In this document: in pieces, positions 62,076 to 64,000 of the stretch
Position numbering within the stretch: the first letter of the stretch is position 1
Layout: every line of letters starts with the position of its first letter
NCBI GenBank assembly: GCA_002163135.1
Contig: MAAN01000022.1
Span: forward strand, 216,094 to 280,093
DNA length: 64,000 bases
Direction of reading: 5' to 3'
Origin: Alphaproteobacteria bacterium 46_93_T64
GTDB lineage: Bacteria > Pseudomonadota > Alphaproteobacteria > Sneathiellales > Sneathiellaceae
Program-made: the position numbers and the translations under genes
Notes under the pieces: model-generated
What the model was told of the DNA's origin: nothing
Databases searched by the model: none
The model's input: only the letters and a program-made list of their open reading frames with translations

Positions 62076-62975
62076 TTAAGGCAGAATTCCTAATAGGGAT
62101 TTCTTGCGCAACTCAACCCTATCTGTGAGAAATTGAGACACAGCTTTGATCCGAGCCAAATCGTGAATGTCTTCGGGGGTGTTAAGCCAGAAAGTACGAT
62201 TTACTTCAATATCACTGGGGAGTAGGCAGATTAGATCTGGATGCTCGTCAGCGACAAAGCAATGCATGATACTGAGCCCGGATCCTGCTAAAGTCGCCTG
62301 AAATTGGAAGACAATGCTGGAGCTTTTTAGCGTTACATTGGGGTTGGAAACGAATTCGCCTAAATACAGCATTTGTGGATCGGGCACCAATTCATCGATG
62401 TAGGAGACGAAATTATGGTCCTTCAAGTCGTTCATTGAGTGAATCGGTGGATGTTTTTCTAGATAGGCGCGACTGGCATATAGTCTCAATGTATAATCAG
62501 TAAGTTTTTTTGAGATCAACCGTCCCGAACGCGGCCGCTCCAATGTAATAGACAAGTCCGCCTCACGTTTTGACAAACTGACAAAACGATCATTCGCCAC
62601 AAATTCCAGCTCGATTTCTGGGTGAAGTTCCTGAAATAGGGGCATATCCTGAGATAAGAACTGACTTCCGAACCCTTCAGGCACGCCGAGGCGAACGACA
62701 CCAGTTAGGTTTCGGTTCTCTCCGCCAATATTATCTAGAATACTGGCAGACGCACTTTCCATAGATTCTGCTTGCGTTAAAAGGCGCTCTCCTGCCTGAG
62801 TAAGGACGTATCCGCGCGTTGTACTTTCAAATAATTTTGCATCAAGTTGTTGTTCTAATGTTGAAATTCGACGACTTACTGTTGTGTGATCTACCTTTAA
62901 GGCCTTGGCGACCTCTGTTAGGCGACCTTTACGGCTGAGTTCTAGAAAAAAGCGAATATCATTCCAGTCAAACAT
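62076..62975 (-). CDS. LysR-family transcriptional regulator
   Basis: A 299-residue LysR-type protein with the N-terminal winged helix ('WNDIRFFLELSRKGRLTEVA', 'DHTTVSRRISTLEQQLDAKLFE' split) and a substrate-binding C-terminal domain ('GVVRLGVPEGFGSQFLS', 'SGLSIMHCFVADEHPDLI'). ATG at 62975 has AGGA eight bases upstream. It is divergent from mmsA across 115 bases, the usual layout for a LysR activator of its neighbour, so mmsA is the likely target. Confidence 0.95.
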   Translation of the reverse strand: MFDWNDIRFFLELSRKGRLTEVAKALKVDHTTVSRRISTLEQQLDAKLFESTTRGYVLTQAGERLLTQAESMESASASILDNIGGENRNLTGVVRLGVPEGFGSQFLSQDMPLFQELHPEIELEFVANDRFVSLSKREADLSITLERPRSGRLISKKLTDYTLRLYASRAYLEKHPPIHSMNDLKDHNFVSYIDELVPDPQMLYLGEFVSNPNVTLKSSSIVFQFQATLAGSGLSIMHCFVADEHPDLICLLPSDIEVNRTFWLNTPEDIHDLARIKAVSQFLTDRVELRKKSLLGILP

Positions 62976-62988
62976 CGTTTTGTTCCTA

Positions 62989-63016
62989 TGTGCAAAATTA
63001 CACACGTATTGTGCAA
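62989..63016. promoter_or_regulatory. Candidate LysR operator: paired TGTGCAA
   Basis: TGTGCAA at 62989-62995 and again at 63010-63016, 21 bases apart (two helical turns), lies between the divergent lysR and mmsA genes. An ACAC stretch lies between. This is a plausible regulator site; it was read by eye and has no experimental basis here. Confidence 0.4.
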
Positions 63017-63090
63017 TCTTATCTAATTACTTTGCATTTATACCCATGTAAAGTCGCCTCCATTGAATTACATTTCGGGGAGCGAAATAG

Positions 63091-64000
63091 ATGACAACCC
63101 AGATTAAACATTTTATCGACGGTAAATACGTTGAAGGTAAATCAGGTAACTTCAGCCCGGTTTATAACCCAAGCACAGGCGAGCAATCAGGCAACACACC
63201 GCTTGCAACTGCAGAAGAAGTCGGCGATGCGATTGCAAGTTCGCAAGCAGCATTCCCTGGCTGGGCCGCGACATCTCCAATTACACGTGCCCGCGTTATG
63301 TTTAAATATAAGCAGCTGGTTGAAGAAAACATTGAAGAACTTGCTGCCCTTCTTGCAAGCGAGCATGGTAAAGTCCATTCAGATGCGAAAGGATCTATTA
63401 TTCGCGGTCTTGAGGTTGTTGAGTTTGCATGTGGCATTCCGCATCTTCTTAAGGGTGAATTCTCCGACAACGTATCTTCCGGCATCGACATGTACTCTAT
63501 GCGGAAACCTTTGGGCGTTGTCTCTGGTATTACACCGTTCAACTTCCCAGCCATGGTTCCAATGTGGATGTTTGCGGTAGCCATCGCATGCGGTAACACG
63601 TTTGTTCTGAAGCCTTCTGAAAAAGATCCATCTTTGCCACTACGTCTTGCGGAATTGATGTTGGAAGCTGGTGCGCCAAAAGGCGTTCTGAACGTTATTA
63701 ACGGTGACAAACTTGCCGTTGATACATTGCTTGATGATACACGCGTAAAAGCGATCAGCTTTGTGGGCTCTACTCCAATTGCTCGTTACGTATATGCACG
63801 TGCTGCCGAAGCTGGCAAACGTGTTCAAGCAATGGGCGGCGCTAAAAACCACATGGTTATTATGCCAGATGCAGATATGGAAAAAGCTGCAGACGCTCTT
63901 ATCGGCGCTGGCTACGGTTCTGCTGGCGAACGCTGCATGGCGATTTCTGTTGCAGTTGCGGTTGGTGACGCTGGTGATCAACTAGCTGAATTGCTTGCAC
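63091..64000 (+). CDS. mmsA: Methylmalonate-semialdehyde dehydrogenase, CoA-acylating (partial, 3' end outside window)
   Basis: The first 303 residues of an aldehyde dehydrogenase-fold enzyme; the family is about 500. '[21 protein letters not shown]' (split), '[24 protein letters not shown]' (split) and '[22 protein letters not shown]' (split) are the MmsA/IolA marks, and the catalytic Cys is in [11 protein letters not shown]. It converts methylmalonate or malonate semialdehyde to propionyl- or acetyl-CoA in valine, thymine and beta-alanine breakdown. The start has GGGGAGCG before ATG. The divergent LysR gene probably controls it. Confidence 0.97.
   Translation, partial: MTTQIKHFIDGKYVEGKSGNFSPVYNPSTGEQSGNTPLATAEEVGDAIASSQAAFPGWAATSPITRARVMFKYKQLVEENIEELAALLASEHGKVHSDAKGSIIRGLEVVEFACGIPHLLKGEFSDNVSSGIDMYSMRKPLGVVSGITPFNFPAMVPMWMFAVAIACGNTFVLKPSEKDPSLPLRLAELMLEAGAPKGVLNVINGDKLAVDTLLDDTRVKAISFVGSTPIARYVYARAAEAGKRVQAMGGAKNHMVIMPDADMEKAADALIGAGYGSAGERCMAISVAVAVGDAGDQLAELLA

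Overview
The window is a stretch of chromosome from a moderate-GC, probably marine, alphaproteobacterium. The class call rests on a circularly permuted ssrA (tmRNA) gene, an alpha-type SspB adaptor beside it, small alphaproteobacterial families (DUF1491, DUF4169, DUF2336, DUF3775), a TipN-like polar scaffold and a coxMNOP-like oxidase with two subunit III genes. A Rhodospirillales/Sneathiellales-type lineage would fit, but I cannot fix the genus. No complete mobile element, CRISPR array or rRNA operon was seen; gene density is normal and most genes are housekeeping or catabolic.

Layout. 1-3.7 kb: 5' part of a periplasmic solute-binding protein (cut by the window edge), a non-coding stretch with a triplicated TGTCACA repeat, an aberrant tRNA-Val(GAC) and a cache-HAMP histidine kinase. 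3.7-8.4 kb: a large acidic RTX-like protein with unusually long repeat units, followed by a TPR-sulfotransferase. 8.6-13 kb: alternative aa3-type cytochrome c oxidase operon on the minus strand. 13.5-23 kb: small kinase, MscS channel, AsmA-like protein, alpha-methylacyl-CoA racemase, TipN-like coiled-coil protein, DUF4870, biotin carrier and typA. 23-32 kb: GntR regulator, acyl-CoA dehydrogenase, tandem 2OG-Fe(II) oxygenases (one lacking an iron ligand), a D-glutamate catabolic pair dgcN-dgcA with a gamma-carbonic-anhydrase-like gene, and an EAL phosphodiesterase with a degenerate GGDEF.

32-39.6 kb is the most coherent accessory locus: an RpiR regulator, class III aminotransferase, BKACE enzyme, TAXI-TRAP binding protein, fused TRAP permease and universal stress protein, all on the plus strand. 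I read it as uptake and breakdown of an amino acid via transamination to a beta-keto acid and thiolytic-type cleavage by acetyl-CoA; the substrate is unknown.

39.6-49 kb: cytochrome c, DUF2336, lysoplasmalogenase, thioesterase, FAD-linked (D)-2-hydroxyacid dehydrogenase, an exported pentapeptide-repeat protein, HAD hydrolase, nitronate monooxygenase, and a small operon of haloalkane dehalogenase, hypothetical protein and nucleotide cyclase. 49-57.8 kb: two very small genes, DUF4169, a ribbon-helix-helix protein, class I fumarase, sspB-ssrA-folA-thyA, a glycosyltransferase-like protein, DUF1491, tag and ygfZ. 57.8-64 kb: pyrC, cysQ, fdhD-mobA (molybdenum cofactor/formate dehydrogenase maturation), DUF3775, and a LysR regulator divergent from mmsA, which runs off the right edge.

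Starts were moved inward from the longest reading frame where a clear ribosome-binding site or the family N-terminus supported it; each such choice is stated. All functions are read from sequence motifs by eye, without database search.
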